Shown here piece by piece: positions 17,900-27,722 of a stretch of 64,000 bases of DNA. The DNA is from Bradyrhizobium zhanjiangense. Its GTDB lineage: Bacteria > Pseudomonadota > Alphaproteobacteria > Rhizobiales > Xanthobacteraceae. Positions within the stretch are counted from its first letter, which is position 1, and each line of letters begins with the position of its first letter. Position numbers and translations under genes: made by a program. The stretch spans positions 2,191,001-2,255,000 of the forward strand of contig NZ_CP022221.1 of NCBI RefSeq assembly GCF_004114935.1. Direction: 5' to 3'. The notes below the pieces were generated by a model that saw nothing but the letters and a program-made list of their open reading frames with translations, did no database searches and had not been told where the DNA came from.

Positions 17900-18437
17900 A
17901 CCAGGAAGGAGGTCATTTAGCTTTGGAATGAGTCGAATAGATTCAGTCAACGAGGCGAACGGTCAGCTGGACGGAAGCCGCGCGAAGCGAGGGATCATAA
18001 TACGGTGCTGCCTTGTGCCTTCTGGCATTGGTGTTCGATCAAGCCGAGATCGGTTCCCCTGACTGAGCCTTCAAGACGGACGAGCTGGCGCTTGCGGCTG
18101 GCGTACATCGTCTCCTTATGCAGATGTGAGAACTGCATTCTCTCGCCCGTTAGGACTGCGACGGACAAGCGCAACCGGCTTCCGTTTTGTGGTTTCCAAG
18201 CGGAGGACACGCTGGATCAAGTCGTTCTAGTCGATGCGCGCGAAGCTAAGCCACTTCAGCAAACCTGACCTACGAGGTTGTGATGTCGGAATAGCCATCA
18301 CAGCGACTTGCGCCTCGTTGCGACAGGCTGCTTTTGTACAGGCGCGAGCGCGTGTGGTGTCTGGAATCAGACAAACGGCTTGCGAGCACGACGTCTTTAA
18401 AAGTCAATCCGCGGTACTTATCGAGGGAGAAGAGCAT
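17900..18437. other. Intergenic region between the tts box and virK-like gene
   Basis: Roughly 540 bp with no supported gene. The virK-like promoter should lie near the right end, but I find no nod box, tts box or clear -35/-10 pair. Confidence 0.4.
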
Positions 18438-18878
18438 ATGAAGTTTACTGGCCGAGCACTACCGATTCTGTTGTCCTTGCTTTCGGCCGCGAGCGTGAGC
18501 GCGCCGGCGAGAGCCGATGAACCCGCGCCGAAATACACCGAGGTGCTCAGTGCCCTCCAGGCGGGGAAGAATGTAAAGCTCATACTGGACATGAGCCGCT
18601 GTACCACAGCGGAGGGTGGCAAGCCTGCGTCGGCGACGCAAGCCGGTCTGGTCATCAATGCCTTCAGGGTGACCGTCCAGAACGGCATCAGCTTCGTCAA
18701 TGCTCATCAAACGGTCGACAGCTCCGGACATGCCGTGACCGAGTACATCCGCCATAGCCTTAGCCGCGAAGGCAAGCTGACGGTGCGAGCCTCGAAACTT
18801 GTCGTCGGGACCACCGAACTCGTGAACCAGGGCGAATTCATCTGCGAACTTCCGGATGGCGCAAAGTTCATCTGGTAA
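18438..18878 (+). CDS. virK: VirK-like periplasmic protein
   Basis: ATG 18438 follows GAGGGAGAAGAG. The 146-residue product has a cleavable signal peptide (1-30, ending PARA) and then the VirK-family core: KYTEVLSALQAGKNVKLILD, DMSRCTTAEGG, ASATQAGLVINAFRV, and EFICELPDGAKFIW at the end. Two cysteines (Cys54 in SRC, and one in FICEL near the end) could pair in the periplasm. VirK was named from the Agrobacterium vir regulon; homologues are common on rhizobial symbiotic replicons, but their biochemical role is unknown. It lies between the two predicted ADP-ribosyltransferase effectors, on the opposite strand. Confidence 0.8.
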   Translation: MKFTGRALPILLSLLSAASVSAPARADEPAPKYTEVLSALQAGKNVKLILDMSRCTTAEGGKPASATQAGLVINAFRVTVQNGISFVNAHQTVDSSGHAVTEYIRHSLSREGKLTVRASKLVVGTTELVNQGEFICELPDGAKFIW

Positions 18879-19643
18879 CGAAGAGCACAGAGCAGGGAGC
18901 GCTTCAAAGACTTGATCCTTTAATCGTGCGGACACCTTCGCACGGATACGGATCCTTTCGATCGTCAGGAACAATCAGAGTGTTTCTGACGGTCGTTTCG
19001 TCGGGCGAGGATCAAGTTGCACGAACTTGCTGCTCAGGTAACTCATGAGGGCCGCCGATCTCCATTCGATCTCAGGGATTGGAAGATCGGCGGTTCAGGC
19101 AGTCGTCATATGGGGTGGAGCCAAGGCTCTCAGTTGAACGCTTCAGATGAGCTCGCCAAGGACGTCCTCACGCTTTCTGCGGTCATCGTAAGAACATTAT
19201 TCCCAAGTCGATCCAGCCGCGGGCTCGCGATGATGACACTCGACCCTAGGCCCCCAGGATGCGCTCTTATCTTTCATCCGCCTCTTTTGGGATCCTTTCA
19301 CCTGAAATCTGAGTGCTGCCGAATGCAGCCACAAGGTGATTGAACCATCCCGCTTAAGATCATCTGGGCTGGCCGTTATGGGTTTGCTCACCGCTCGTAA
19401 ACTGCGTTCGGACGCAGATCTAGGCTCTCTGAGCAAACGATCCGTGGTTTCGGAAGCTTGAGCAGCTGCCCGAGGTGCCGATGAGGACCTCGTTCAGTCA
19501 AATTGCGGCCAACGCAAGAGAAGAGCGGGCCAGTCGCCCGCGCTGGCCAGTTGGACCGGAGTATTATTGGTAGCGCGAAACGCTGATTTCGATGTTTCCG
19601 AGCGTCGGAAAAGGCAAATCACCCTTTTCGAAGCCTGTACCAC
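18879..19643. other. Intergenic stretch with no gene seen
   Basis: About 765 bp without a coding frame I can support on either strand, and no regulatory motif recognised. Confidence 0.45.
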
Positions 19644-20552
19644 TCAGCCTTTTGTTCCTGACTTTCTGTATGGATTAGATGCGCTAGAGGTCCGATAGTC
19701 ATCCAGGTTCCCGCCCAGAAATAGTACCTCACGCTCCTCAGTTGGGGTATCACTCACCCATGCCAGAGCGGGTTTATCATTCTCAGTCCCGTCCTCGAGA
19801 ATACTGACGATCTCTTCCGCCGTCCAAGTTGTGACCCTCGGCACCGTGTAGGTGTGCAACTCATTCGCGTTTTCCGGAATGACTTTGGCGCCATACTCGT
19901 TGCCATCGTCCGGCGAAAGGAGCAGTTGTGAGGCCTCCTCGGACAGCGACACAAAAGGCGAAGACCTGGTATCGCCCCTCATGTGCTCTGCCGCTGCGCG
20001 ACCCAGATCAAGTCGTTGGCCTCCCCAGATATTCCAGGGGGCGACGTTGTAACGCAAAGCCGCCATGGAATGCAAATGGGCCATCGCGCTTTGACGGTCC
20101 AACGCATGTGGCTTGCAATGGCTGGCGTGGTTTTGAAAGCGCTGCAGCTCCACGTATGACGATGCCACCACGTCGTCGTAAACGCGGCCACTATCGACGC
20201 GGTCGACTGACGATCCACTCGCTCGTGACCATTCTGCTGATCTTTGCGCAGCGAGTTCGATTTCTCTTCTGAGTTCCGCAATGTTGGCGCACGTCAGCGT
20301 TGCGGCAAGTTGAGCGCGCGTTCTGACAAAGGATGCAGCCGTGCACCGTTCATTCTCCGGAATAGCTTGCGCTCTCTTGTTACCATCCGTTACCGTCCGG
20401 TTCGATCCAGCCCCGGGTGAAGCCAATGCTGCGAGGATTGGCTGAGACTCTCTAAGCCGCTGCTCAAGGTCTGCTTGCGCTGTCTCTTCCTGTTGCGGCT
20501 CGAGGTAATGCATCCGAGCCTCGGATCGGTTGACGTCCTCAAATGGGTCCAT
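19644..20552 (-). CDS. Predicted ADP-ribosyltransferase effector 2 (paralogue of 16852-17829), 302 aa
   Basis: ATG 20552 has a good AAGGGAAGGG ribosome site. The protein parallels effector 1 throughout: SFVRTRAQLAATLTCANIAEL at 74-94, Arg138 in VELQRF, Ser198 in SSPFVSLSEE, LHTYTVPRVTTW at 232-243, and Glu273-Arg-Glu275 in EREVLFLGG. The last motif matches cholera toxin EQEVSALGG at the two glutamates, Val, Leu, Gly and Gly. It therefore probably transfers ADP-ribose to a plant protein; this is inference from motif order, spacing and paralogue conservation. The N-terminal 70 residues are low-complexity and probably hold the secretion signal. A tts box lies at 20774-20805, leaving an unusually long leader of about 220 nt. 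Confidence 0.72.
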   Translation of the reverse strand: MDPFEDVNRSEARMHYLEPQQEETAQADLEQRLRESQPILAALASPGAGSNRTVTDGNKRAQAIPENERCTAASFVRTRAQLAATLTCANIAELRREIELAAQRSAEWSRASGSSVDRVDSGRVYDDVVASSYVELQRFQNHASHCKPHALDRQSAMAHLHSMAALRYNVAPWNIWGGQRLDLGRAAAEHMRGDTRSSPFVSLSEEASQLLLSPDDGNEYGAKVIPENANELHTYTVPRVTTWTAEEIVSILEDGTENDKPALAWVSDTPTEEREVLFLGGNLDDYRTSSASNPYRKSGTKG

Positions 20553-20773
20553 TCCCTTCCCTTTGGTAGCCTTGTCAATATCATTCGTACGAAGTTGATC
20601 CGATAAGGATCAGCAACCGAGACGCGCGCAATGTCGATAAAGCGCACCGGGTCTGGTTCTCGAGCGGATGGGTGGGTTGAGGGCGTACGAGCTGACCGGA
20701 GATCCAACTCATTCTTCTGTTCCAGAGTTTGGGCCATCAAGTCGGCATCCTGTCCGGATAAAGATGTTGCCAT

Positions 20774-20805
20774 GCTAGAAGGGTTAGCTGTCGAACAGCT
20801 GACCA
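20774..20805 (-). promoter_or_regulatory. tts box upstream of predicted ADP-ribosyltransferase effector 2
   Basis: Minus-strand GGTCAGCTGTTCGACAGCTA followed by ACCCTTCTA matches both arms of the tts box and the downstream CC-N2-CTA feature. An ATG at 20773 is right at its edge, too close to be the start of the transcript's gene. Confidence 0.85.
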
Positions 20806-22837
20806 GACTCATTGCTTGAAGAAAACTCGGGGCTCTTCCGACTATGCCGGCGAGCCTGTTGTTCATTGCAGAGCGGAGTTTGGGAGATGGGGCCATCGTC
20901 GCTATCCGCACCACGGCAGCGCCGAGTGAAGGTCCGGGAGAAGCAGCGCGGCGGAAGCGCGGCTATCGGTGAGCTTGAGCGGCGTGGAGAAGTATGCCTG
21001 GGGCAGCTTGCATCGGCTCCGAGTGGATCTCCTTTAAATGCTGGTCAAGATGCTAGCTGTGATCCGAACAGCTGAGTCTGGCCGCAGCCGTCGGGCTCGT
21101 GTCCTGGCCGGGGTGGCGTGAAGCTCATTGTCCTCTGTCGGGACTGCTGATGCGAGGCCGGCCTCGCGTTCGGTGCGCCGGGCGTTGGCCGTAAAACAAG
21201 AGTCGGGCGTGCGACTTCGATCCAGGCATCCGCAACACACGGGTAATGGCTTAACTCACAACATTAAAAGGCTGTGCGGCCGCGAGACGTTGAATTCCCA
21301 ACCAGACGTGGTTGGGCCACAAACGATTCGGGTGCATAAAAACCGCGGCGGCAAGGACGACTGGCGCACGGGCGCCTCAGTTCGGAAAAGAAAAACGGGG
21401 CGTTGACGCTTGCAGCCGATGCGCCACACGATGCACCACAACGTTGGTCGCGCCTTACAAACATATCGCCGCGCAAGCCTTTGGTGTGACCTGCAGGCGC
21501 AGCTGAACAAAAAGACCTAGGGCAATCTCCGCGGTCGGTCGTATCGGCCCCTCCTTCCCATCTCCGAGCCCGGCGCGTTTCCGGTCAAAGTAGCGATAGA
21601 TCCCAGGCACCGACGCATGAAAATTTGACTAGCATCAGTCTTCCTGGGTCGATCCAAAGCCACCAGCCGGGATGGCCGAAGGAAGCGGCTCTTGGCGCTC
21701 GCGGGTTGCACTCCTGTTGCTAATGGCAGGACGATGATGGCAGGTCAGAACGCCGGGGCTGCGTCCACCATGCTGGCGGGGAGCGTGTGGTCCGTGATCT
21801 TTCTCGCCGGAGATGGCCGCGGACCTCGAGGCTAGCCAGACGGTTCGAACTGGCATTGATGAAGCTGATAGCCCGCGATTCATCACGAGAGGCGCGCCCG
21901 ACCTCATCTGCGGTGACGCACTCCGATATCCAACTGAGTGATTTCGTGAACGTTGATGCTCCCGATGTTTGACGCTCCAAGGCGTTTGTCTCCAAAAGTA
22001 ACTGAGTCCCGTGCACATAGCGCGGGCGCGCTCACGAAGAGGGCCTCGAGGACGGGCATTCTTGCAAAGTCGCGGTCGGTCATCATACCGATAGAAAAAG
22101 CGAGAACATGCGGCGCCTGCAAGACAATCAAGCGAGAGATCCGCAGCATCCTCGAATGCAGCAGGCGCCACGGTGGTGCAGAAGAAGGCTCAGCGTCCAA
22201 GCATGCCTTAACGAGGTATGTATAATCTAGAATGTTTCATCGCATTATTAGATGGTTGGCTTGGTGCGGCCTTATTGATCGGATGTCGCTTTGCAACGAG
22301 CAGCATGCGGTTGATCAACAATGTCTCCCAAATCTGTCGTGTGTTTTCGAGCGCATCAATTCATGTCCCTCGCTTTGAGCCGGCGCTGCCAATTAAAGTC
22401 GCTGCAATCACGCAGCGCGTGTTCGGGGAGCCTGATCAGAGACCATTTGGGCTAAGCGATGGACAGATAGACGTCGCAATAGAAGGGGATGCCAACAGAC
22501 GATAGTAGATTGAAATACTCAACTATTGCGTTTGCGTGGTCTCGACCTCTAAAGATCCTCTAGTCGATCCTTGCTCGCCCGGTCGCGAGTCCAAACGTTC
22601 CGATCGCGAATGGGCATCAGAACACCTTCCTGAGAAGCAGCTGGCTTGTTGATAGATTCTGGAGCGCCGATGTGAGTGTACTCGTGTGGGATCAACTAGC
22701 CGCTGGAAATTGGCTTTCACGACGGCGTCAATCGGCAACCAGCGTGGTCGAAGCTCTTTTGGGCAGCGCCCGCGCGCAGAACATCACAGCACGTAGCGGA
22801 ATCTTCTTGGCTCAGAGGCGCCGCATGAGGGGTTGTG
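20806..22837. other. Two-kilobase low-coding region
   Basis: No gene here that I can support. Several fragments read as protein-like for 40-70 codons and then break, for example on the minus strand at 21904-22200. This suggests decayed genes, but I cannot name a family. No intact insertion sequence or terminal repeats were seen. Confidence 0.4.
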
Positions 22838-24178
22838 ATGTCTTCGGTTAACTCCATGCTTCATCTTGGCCTAAATCTTCATGGCGCTGGTGGCCATTCC
22901 GCCGCGTGGCGCTGGCCGGGTACAAATCCAAGCGCCTTTTTCGATATCGAGCACTACGTCCGGGCTGCGAAGGTTGCGGAGCGTGGTCTGCTGGATGCTG
23001 TATTCCTCGCCGATACTCCCGCGATAAACTTCGACATTACGCACCAGCCACCGCTGAATGGGCTCGAACCGACCCTCGTTCTTGCGGTGATTGCACGCGA
23101 AACGCAGCGGATTGGCCTGATCGCGACAGCGTCGACGACCTACAATGAACCATACAATCTCGCTCGGCGTTTCCAATCGCTCGATGTCATCAGCCGTGGC
23201 CGCGTTGCGTGGAACGCAGTCACGACGTCGAGCCCGGCGACGGTAGCAAACTTCGGCGGTCGAGAAGTCGGGCGAGCGGATCGCTACAGACGGGCCGAGG
23301 ACTTCGTTGAAACGGTCCGTGCTCTCTGGCTGAGCTGGAGCGGCGAGATGGTCATCGCCGATCAGGCCGCGGGAGTTTACGCAGATCAGAGTCAATTCCG
23401 CCTGCTCGATCCCGATACCAATAGTTTCGGCATCCGAGGCCCACTGACGCATCCCGCTTCGCCCCAAGGTCACCCAGTCATCGTTCAGGCGGGCGGTTCG
23501 GATCCCGGACTACGGCTTGGTGCCCGCAGTGCAGATGTCGTGTTTGCGGCAGCCGGGGACTTGACGACGGCTCTGCGGGAGGCAGAGCGCCTGCGTGCGC
23601 TCTCTCGGCAATTCGGCCGCCCTGCGGCTCCGCTCATCCTGCCGGGCCTTGTCACCTGTATCGGGGGCACCGAGGAAGAAGCGGCTCGTCGCAAAGAAAA
23701 GCTTGATGGACTGCTCGATCTGGAGCGCGCCATCGGCGCCCTTGCACGAAGCATGGGTGTGGCGGTCGAGAAGCTCAGCCTCGAGAGGCCAATCCCGGAG
23801 GAGATTTTGCCTGATGCAGATCATGTTCCGTTTTCTGTCGGTCACCATCGCACGATTGAAGCTCTGGCGCGTCAAGGTCGGACGGTTCGCGAGATCATCA
23901 GCAGCGTTCAAGCTTTTGGCCACCGCTTGCTTGTGGGTGCACCCGAGCAGATCGCGGATTCGATTGAGGCATGGTTCCGCGCCGGCGCGGTCGATGGTTT
24001 CAACATCATTCCGGATGTTCTGACCGATGGCACTTCAGCGTTTGTCGACAATGTGGTTCCCATCCTGCAGAAGCGCGGGCTGTTTCGCAAAGAATATCTG
24101 GGACAGACTCTGAGAGAGCATTTCGGCATTTCTATTCCTTTCGAGCCGGCACGAGCCACAGCTAGCTCACCGCACTGA
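22838..24178 (+). CDS. FMN-dependent monooxygenase (NtaA/SnaA/DszA family)
   Basis: 446 residues from ATG 22838, which has GAGGGG 5 nt upstream. The bacterial-luciferase-fold family that includes nitrilotriacetate monooxygenase component A and DszA is shown by the opening LGLNLHGAGGHSAAWRWPG, then FFDIEHYVRAAKVAERGLLD and FLADTPA, SLDVISRGRVAWNAVTTSSP, and the region GHPVIVQAGGSDPGLRLGAR. These enzymes use FMNH2 from a separate reductase, not encoded nearby, to oxidise sulfur- or nitrogen-containing compounds. It is followed by a full ABC transporter in the same direction, so it probably degrades the imported substrate. The substrate cannot be told from the sequence. Confidence 0.88.
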   Translation: MSSVNSMLHLGLNLHGAGGHSAAWRWPGTNPSAFFDIEHYVRAAKVAERGLLDAVFLADTPAINFDITHQPPLNGLEPTLVLAVIARETQRIGLIATASTTYNEPYNLARRFQSLDVISRGRVAWNAVTTSSPATVANFGGREVGRADRYRRAEDFVETVRALWLSWSGEMVIADQAAGVYADQSQFRLLDPDTNSFGIRGPLTHPASPQGHPVIVQAGGSDPGLRLGARSADVVFAAAGDLTTALREAERLRALSRQFGRPAAPLILPGLVTCIGGTEEEAARRKEKLDGLLDLERAIGALARSMGVAVEKLSLERPIPEEILPDADHVPFSVGHHRTIEALARQGRTVREIISSVQAFGHRLLVGAPEQIADSIEAWFRAGAVDGFNIIPDVLTDGTSAFVDNVVPILQKRGLFRKEYLGQTLREHFGISIPFEPARATASSPH

Positions 24179-24212
24179 CGCTTCCTCAACACCAAATCTC
24201 TGGAGCCCGGAT

Positions 24213-25901
24213 ATGCATTTATCGGATGCGCGGTCAGCGAGGCGCTGCACTGGCAAGTCCAACCGTCAAGCAACAACAGTGGCGGCTACCCTTGTTGTGC
24301 TCTTGGGCCTGTCGCAATTGTCGCCCAGCGTTCATGCTCAGGAAGGGGAAGCCGGCAGCGTAAAGCGAGGAGGCGTTATTCGTTACGGGCATTTTCAAGA
24401 ACCGGCGTGCCTGTTCGGAGGATGGGTGCAGCAATGGTATCTGCAACGCCAGTATAGCGATAATCTAGTTGCCCGCAGCGAGGGTGGGCAGATTGTGCCA
24501 TGGCTGGCGGAGTCTTGGACCATCTCCGACGACAAAAAGGTGTACACATTCGAGATTAAGCCGAATGTAAAGTTCACCGACGGGACTGCCCTCGATGCGC
24601 AGGCCGTCGCTGACAATATCAACGGATGGCTCAGCAATGACCCCGATCTTCGCAATCCGACTGCCGCTCCTTATCTCGGCGATAGCTTCGAATCGGCAAG
24701 GGCAATTGCTCCTCTGAGGTTGCAGGTAAAATTGAAGGTGCCGTTCCAGCCCTTGCTGAACGTGTTCGCCCAATCCTCACAAGGCATTCTCTCGCCATCG
24801 GCACTCAAACGTGGCCTTGCGGTGAATTGCGAGAACCCTGTCGGCTCAGGTCCATTCATTGTCGACAAGTGGCGCCATGGGCGGGAAGTCACCTTCCGCC
24901 GCAATCCCGACTACAATTCGGCGCCGGCCACCGCGAAACATCAGGGGCCGGCTTACGTTGAGGGGATCAGCTGGAAGTTTCTGCCAGATCAGACTGTCCG
25001 ATACGGCTCGCTGATCACGGGGGAGACCGATGCTATATACGATGTCCCGGCTATCGCATGGAAGGACGCCAATTCCCGCTTTCCAGTATTGCGGCACGTT
25101 ACCGGCGGGACCCCTCTGCGCCTGGCGTTGTATACGGCCCGGCCCCCATTTGACGACGTGCTCGTCCGCAAGGCCTTTGCCTATTCTACTGACCGGAAGG
25201 CCGCGGTCGACACATCCTTCCTCGGCTCCTTGCCATTTGAAGGCAACGGTGCGCTAAGTCAGAGCTCGCCGGAATACCTGCGTGAGCTCGGGCAGTCCTA
25301 TGCGTACGATATTCGGAAAGCCAATCAGCTGCTTGATCAGGCAGGTTGGACTGAGCACAACCTTAACGGCGTTCGTGTCAAGAACGGCAATCCGCTCATC
25401 GTGCGCATTTCCTATTCGTACGCGTTTCTGAAGCCCGATGGCGAGCAAGCCTTGCAAGTTATCCAGCAGCAGGCAAGAGCGGCCGGTTTTGACGTACGTC
25501 TTCAACCCACCAATCCGGCTGATTTCTTCGCCGGAAAAAACCTGGGGCCCAACGATTATGAGATCGTGCTTCTTTATTGGGTTGCGCCCGGCGCTGAGAT
25601 ATTCCGAATTTCGTGGAAGCCGGACCAGAATGGCGAGCCCAATCGCTTCAATCCATCGCGCTTCCAGGATCCGACACTTTGGGAGCTGATCCAAAAGGCG
25701 GAGCAGGATTTCAATAGCGCTGAACGTACCGGCCTCTATCAGCAGGCGGAACGGAAGATCGTGGATGAGGCTCCTGTGATTGGCCTTACGGTGCTGGACG
25801 TGACTTTGGCCACCACCCCGCGCCTGAAAGACGTGTGGCTGGACCACGGGTCAGTGGGCGAGCCCGTCTTCTATGACGCTCATTTCGACGAGAAGAAATG
25901 A
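24213..25901 (+). CDS. ABC transporter substrate-binding protein (family 5, oligopeptide type)
   Basis: 562 residues with a long N-terminal export signal (hydrophobic 22-40, then VHAQEG). The family-5 solute-binding fold follows: KRGGVIRYGHFQEPACLFGG, LAESWTISDDKKVYTFEIKP with VKFTDGTALDAQAVADNING, and VGSGPFIVDKWRHGREVTF. The order and spacing match DppA/OppA-like proteins. The first gene of a four-gene ABC transporter, it starts 34 nt after the monooxygenase. Substrates of this family range from peptides and nickel to opine-like and other small compounds. The monooxygenase neighbour suggests something other than a peptide. Confidence 0.9.
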   Translation: MHLSDARSARRCTGKSNRQATTVAATLVVLLGLSQLSPSVHAQEGEAGSVKRGGVIRYGHFQEPACLFGGWVQQWYLQRQYSDNLVARSEGGQIVPWLAESWTISDDKKVYTFEIKPNVKFTDGTALDAQAVADNINGWLSNDPDLRNPTAAPYLGDSFESARAIAPLRLQVKLKVPFQPLLNVFAQSSQGILSPSALKRGLAVNCENPVGSGPFIVDKWRHGREVTFRRNPDYNSAPATAKHQGPAYVEGISWKFLPDQTVRYGSLITGETDAIYDVPAIAWKDANSRFPVLRHVTGGTPLRLALYTARPPFDDVLVRKAFAYSTDRKAAVDTSFLGSLPFEGNGALSQSSPEYLRELGQSYAYDIRKANQLLDQAGWTEHNLNGVRVKNGNPLIVRISYSYAFLKPDGEQALQVIQQQARAAGFDVRLQPTNPADFFAGKNLGPNDYEIVLLYWVAPGAEIFRISWKPDQNGEPNRFNPSRFQDPTLWELIQKAEQDFNSAERTGLYQQAERKIVDEAPVIGLTVLDVTLATTPRLKDVWLDHGSVGEPVFYDAHFDEKK

Positions 25902-25905
25902 CACC

Positions 25906-26862
25906 GTGAAGGTCGTATCCCACAATCCGCTTGTTTGGTTCGCGCGCCGTATTCTATCTGGTGTGGCCGTCGTGTGGGCTGCAGCAACGTTTACGTTCCT
26001 AGTTCAGTGTTTGATGCCCGGCGATCGCGCGCAGATCGTCATCAATGTGAGGAGTGGCGACGTCGGGCCGGCCCCCGCGGCCGAGCTCGCAGCAATCAAT
26101 GCGAAATATGGCTTTGATCAACCGCTCGCCGTTCAATACGGCAAATACATATTGCGAATCCTGCATGGAGATCTTGGTGAATCATACCAGCAGCATCGAC
26201 CCGTCGCGGGGATCATCGCAGAACAGATTGGCCCCACCATTGTTCTGGCGATCGCCGCGCTGCTGATGGCTTGGGCTATTGCGATTTTGACCACCCTGTT
26301 GATCGCCGGCAGAGACAACATATGGTCGAAGCTGCTCAGCGGCGCGCAAATCTTCTTGGCAACCGCGCCGCCCTACTGGCTAGCTACAATTCTGCTCGTC
26401 GTGTTCGCTGTAAACTTGCGCATTTTTCCAGTTGTCGGAGAGAGCTCGCCGATTGGACTCGTTCTCCCAACACTTGCTCTGGCTCTCGAACTGTCCGGCA
26501 TTTTCGGACAAGTCGTTCTAAACGAGTTCACGCGCGTGCTCGAGCAGCCCTTCGTTACGTCTGCGCGGACCCGAGGTATGAGTGATTTCGGCGTCAGGCT
26601 TCACCATGTCCTGCGCCATGCTGCATTGCCGGGCATAACCTTATCAGGCTGGGCGCTCGGCAAGCTTCTTTCGGGGGCGATTTTGATAGAAATCGTTTTC
26701 GCCCGTCAAGGGCTGGGTGGAGTTCTTGTTGCCGCAACGTCCTCGCGAGACGTTCCGATTGTCTCGGGAGCTGTTTTGGTCTCTGCGGGTCTATTCGTCA
26801 CTGTTAGTGTGATTGTCGATCTAACTTATCGGATGCTCGACCCGAGGATTAAGTTGACATGA
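25906..26862 (+). CDS. ABC transporter permease (DppB type)
   Basis: 318 residues from GTG 25906, 4 nt after the binding-protein stop and with GAGAAG upstream. An in-frame ATG at 25873 would overlap the previous gene. Six membrane helices with the oligopeptide-permease features: RRILSGVAVVWAAATFTFLV near the start, YGFDQPLAVQYGKYILRILH, and the EAA cytoplasmic loop SARTRGMSDFGVRLHHVLRH that contacts the ATPase. It overlaps the next permease by 4 nt. Confidence 0.9.
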   Translation: MKVVSHNPLVWFARRILSGVAVVWAAATFTFLVQCLMPGDRAQIVINVRSGDVGPAPAAELAAINAKYGFDQPLAVQYGKYILRILHGDLGESYQQHRPVAGIIAEQIGPTIVLAIAALLMAWAIAILTTLLIAGRDNIWSKLLSGAQIFLATAPPYWLATILLVVFAVNLRIFPVVGESSPIGLVLPTLALALELSGIFGQVVLNEFTRVLEQPFVTSARTRGMSDFGVRLHHVLRHAALPGITLSGWALGKLLSGAILIEIVFARQGLGGVLVAATSSRDVPIVSGAVLVSAGLFVTVSVIVDLTYRMLDPRIKLT

Positions 26863-27722
26863 GCATGCTCGCAGAAGTCACCGTGTCTCGGCCGCTCAGA
26901 GAACTCCTGGCATTCGTCCGCCATGTTCCCGTCCGAGTTGCTGCCTCGCTTATTATCATTGGTTTCTTTGCCCTCGCGGCCATGATGCCAAAGGTGCTAC
27001 AGACGCACGACCCGTTCGCTATTGATTTGAGATCGTCGTTGCAATCTCCTTCGATCGCCCATTGGTTGGGGACAGATCAATTGGGCCGGGATCTTTACTC
27101 CCGATTACTCGAGGGGGCGGGCCAATCGCTTGCCATCGGACTTGGCGCGACCGCGCTGAGCATGTCCATTGCACTTATTCTCGGCGTCGCCGCCGCACTT
27201 TCTGGCGGCGTATTCGACGGCATCCTCAGCCGGATTGTCGACGTGCTTTTCGCAATTCCCACGCTCTTGCTCGCCCTTGTGTTCGTGACCGTTTTTGGGC
27301 CGTCGGTATTGACTGAAGTCATAGCTGTCGGAATCGGCACAGCGCCGGGCTATGCGCGCATGATCAGGGGCCAGATGCTTTCCATCAAAGGGACAGGGTA
27401 TGTGGAAGCCGCCAAGGCGCTGGGCCATCCATTTCCCCGTATCGTCTGGAGGCATATTCTTCCCAACGCCATGAACCCGCTGACAGCAATGATGACGATC
27501 GGCGTGGGTCAGGCCATTATCTGGGCCTCCGGCCTTGCCTTTTTAGGTCTTGGCGTCGCTCCCCCGGCGCCTGAATGGGGCGCGTTGCTCAATGCCGGGC
27601 GGAATTATGTGATCTACGCCTGGTGGCTGGAGATCATACCCGGTCTGGCCGTGACAGCGTTTGCCCTCAGCGTCACCACCGTCGGGCGCCATATACAGGA
27701 CCGTCTGGAAGGAAAAACCTGA
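26859..27722 (+). CDS. ABC transporter permease (DppC type)
   Basis: 287 residues, six membrane helices. The N-terminal portion carries HDPFAIDLRSSLQSPSIAHW and LGTDQLGRDLYSRLLEGAGQ, which is the strongly conserved DppC/OppC motif (GTDxxGRDxxSR). The EAA loop is YVEAAKALGHPFPRIVWRHI. It pairs with the DppB-type permease to form the translocation pore. It overlaps dppB by 4 nt, and its stop is immediately followed by the ATPase gene. Confidence 0.92.
   Translation: MSMLAEVTVSRPLRELLAFVRHVPVRVAASLIIIGFFALAAMMPKVLQTHDPFAIDLRSSLQSPSIAHWLGTDQLGRDLYSRLLEGAGQSLAIGLGATALSMSIALILGVAAALSGGVFDGILSRIVDVLFAIPTLLLALVFVTVFGPSVLTEVIAVGIGTAPGYARMIRGQMLSIKGTGYVEAAKALGHPFPRIVWRHILPNAMNPLTAMMTIGVGQAIIWASGLAFLGLGVAPPAPEWGALLNAGRNYVIYAWWLEIIPGLAVTAFALSVTTVGRHIQDRLEGKT

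Noticed and set aside
20390..20914. 174-codon minus-strand frame covering the ART effector 2 leader
   Set aside because: It runs across the tts box and overlaps the effector gene out of frame; composition is that of a shadow frame.
22230..22260. ATC-N9-GAT at about 22238 as a nod box
   Set aside because: The rest of the nod-box consensus is absent; the short motif occurs by chance.
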